Origin: Psychroserpens sp041224425
GTDB taxonomy: Bacteria > Bacteroidota > Bacteroidia > Flavobacteriales > Flavobacteriaceae
Reading direction: 5' to 3'
Assembly: GCF_041224425.1 (NCBI RefSeq)
Contig: NZ_JBGFGL010000071.1
Coordinates: 1-64,000 of the forward strand
DNA length: 64,000 nucleotides
Shown here: piece by piece, positions 63,129-64,000 of the stretch
Layout of the letters: the number at the start of each line of letters is the position of its first letter
How positions within the stretch are numbered: position 1 is the stretch's first letter
The notes under the pieces: model-generated
The model's input: only the letters and a program-made list of their open reading frames with translations
What the model was told of the DNA's origin: nothing
Database searches by the model: none
Made by a program: the position numbers and the translations under genes

Positions 63129-64000
63129 ATGAAAAAAATTCAAATGGTTGACCTTAAAGGTCAATATAGTAAAATAAAAGATGCTGTAGACCAGTCTGTT
63201 CTTGAGGTTTTGGAATCTACAGCTTACATTAATGGACCAAAGGTTCATGAATTCCAAAAAAATCTAGAAACGTATCAAGGTGTAAAGCATGTCATTCCTT
63301 GTGCTAATGGAACCGATGCCCTTCAAATAGCGATGATGGGACTTGGGCTACAGCCAGGTGACGAAGTGATTACTGCCGATTTTACCTTTGCAGCAACCGT
63401 TGAGGTGATTGCACTTTTACAATTGACTCCAGTATTGGTAGATGTGGATCCTGTTACCTTTAATATTGATATTGAGGCCATAAAAAAAGCCATTACACCT
63501 AAAACAAAAGCAATTGTTCCCGTCCATTTATTTGGAATGTGTGCCGACATGGAGTCTATAATGCAGATTGCAGAAGAGCACAATTTATTTGTCATCGAGG
63601 ATAATGCACAAGCTATTGGTGCTAATTATACATTTTCTGATGGTCGGAAAGCTAAATCTGGTACCATAGGTCATGTGGCTTCTACATCATTTTTTCCTTC
63701 AAAAAACTTAGGATGTTATGGTGATGGTGGTGCAATCTTTACTAATGATGATGATTTAGCACATACTATTAGAGGGATTGTCAATCATGGAATGTACGAG
63801 CGTTACCATCATGATGTTGTTGGTGTCAATTCAAGACTGGATTCGATTCAAGCTGCTATTTTGGATATCAAGCTAAAAAACTTAGATAATTACAATAAGG
63901 CGAGACAAAAAGCAGCTCGTGCATACTCCGAAGCTTTTAAAAATATAGACCAAATAATTACGCCTTCAGGAAAGAGCGAATGTCAAGGTATTTGCCATGA
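63129..64000 (+). CDS. DegT/DnrJ/EryC1/StrS-family sugar aminotransferase, partial
   Basis: First 290 residues; the gene runs off the window. Begins MKKIQMVDLKGQYSKIKDAV, with IPCANGTDALQIAMMGLGLQPGDEVI, PVHLFGMCADM, FVIEDNAQAIGA (Asp for PLP) and SFFPSKNLGCYGDGGAIFTND with the PLP Lys. These enzymes aminate keto-sugars for surface polysaccharides. The pairing with waaA points to envelope glycan synthesis. Confidence 0.93.
   Translation, partial: MKKIQMVDLKGQYSKIKDAVDQSVLEVLESTAYINGPKVHEFQKNLETYQGVKHVIPCANGTDALQIAMMGLGLQPGDEVITADFTFAATVEVIALLQLTPVLVDVDPVTFNIDIEAIKKAITPKTKAIVPVHLFGMCADMESIMQIAEEHNLFVIEDNAQAIGANYTFSDGRKAKSGTIGHVASTSFFPSKNLGCYGDGGAIFTNDDDLAHTIRGIVNHGMYERYHHDVVGVNSRLDSIQAAILDIKLKNLDNYNKARQKAARAYSEAFKNIDQIITPSGKSECQGICH

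Noticed and set aside
1..64000. CRISPR array or riboswitch
   Set aside because: No regularly spaced repeats, and no leader resembling a known riboswitch was recognised.

Overview
The window is low-GC DNA from a marine-type flavobacterium (Bacteroidota, Flavobacteriaceae). The evidence is a type IX secretion/gliding pair (type B sorting tail plus PorP/SprF), a short primary sigma factor, promoters of the Bacteroidota TTTG/TAnnTTTG type, a folK-deoxynucleoside kinase fusion, and the order CBS-nadK-DUF6089-uppS-bamA-ompH-ompH-murI. No Shine-Dalgarno-like sites stand out, and a few TTG/GTG starts seem genuine (mutS and others).

Layout. 1-6136: end of a type IX-secreted adhesin, PorP/SprF, a VWA lipoprotein, a LytS/LytTR two-component pair and a gamma-carbonic anhydrase. 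6137-14365 (minus): envelope biogenesis operon. 14454-19739 (plus): pdxJ, hydrolase, holin-like protein, tig, clpP, clpX. 20013-33637: mixed housekeeping genes (GH3, DUF2797, rpsU, rpoD, AsmA, yhhQ, folK fusion, an RNA methyltransferase read through into a lipoprotein, mutS). 33732-33924: tRNA-Gly and tRNA-Leu.

34.1-59.7 kb looks like an accessory island. It is bounded by two diverged copies of a roughly 190-bp sequence that starts at the tRNA-Leu 3' end, and it has no integrase. It carries an Rrf2 regulator with the di-iron repair protein RIC, a heme-copper-oxidase-like membrane protein, and a long minus-strand N2O-reduction and copper-supply cluster: cytochrome c, fasciclin, nosZ, membrane protein, nosL, nosD, nosF, nosY, lipoprotein, Cys-rich protein, Met-rich lipoprotein and an OprC/NosA-like receptor. 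A second Rrf2 gene is divergent from it. Four operator-like sites of the form AAGAYA-N4-TRTCTT (two exact, two degenerate) lie before both Rrf2 genes, RIC and the copper module, which suggests one nitrosative/redox regulon. No nitrate, nitrite or recognised NO reductase is present.

The island continues with a 4-helix-bundle membrane sensor without an output domain, an HD protein, a soluble histidine kinase and an NtrC-type sigma-54 activator. Directly behind it is a strong -24/-12 promoter driving a 58-aa Cys protein, two basic microproteins (42 and 40 aa), glutamate dehydrogenase, a GreA/Rnk-like factor, two paralogous coiled-coil proteins and a universal stress protein. This looks like a low-oxygen or energy-stress module and is the most interesting little-described system here. 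The right end of the island holds two decayed convergent genes: a PD-(D/E)XK nuclease-like gene with an in-frame stop, and a frameshifted coiled-coil gene. After the second repeat, ordinary chromosome resumes: galM, two repeat-rich lipoproteins, waaA, and a DegT-family aminotransferase cut by the window end.
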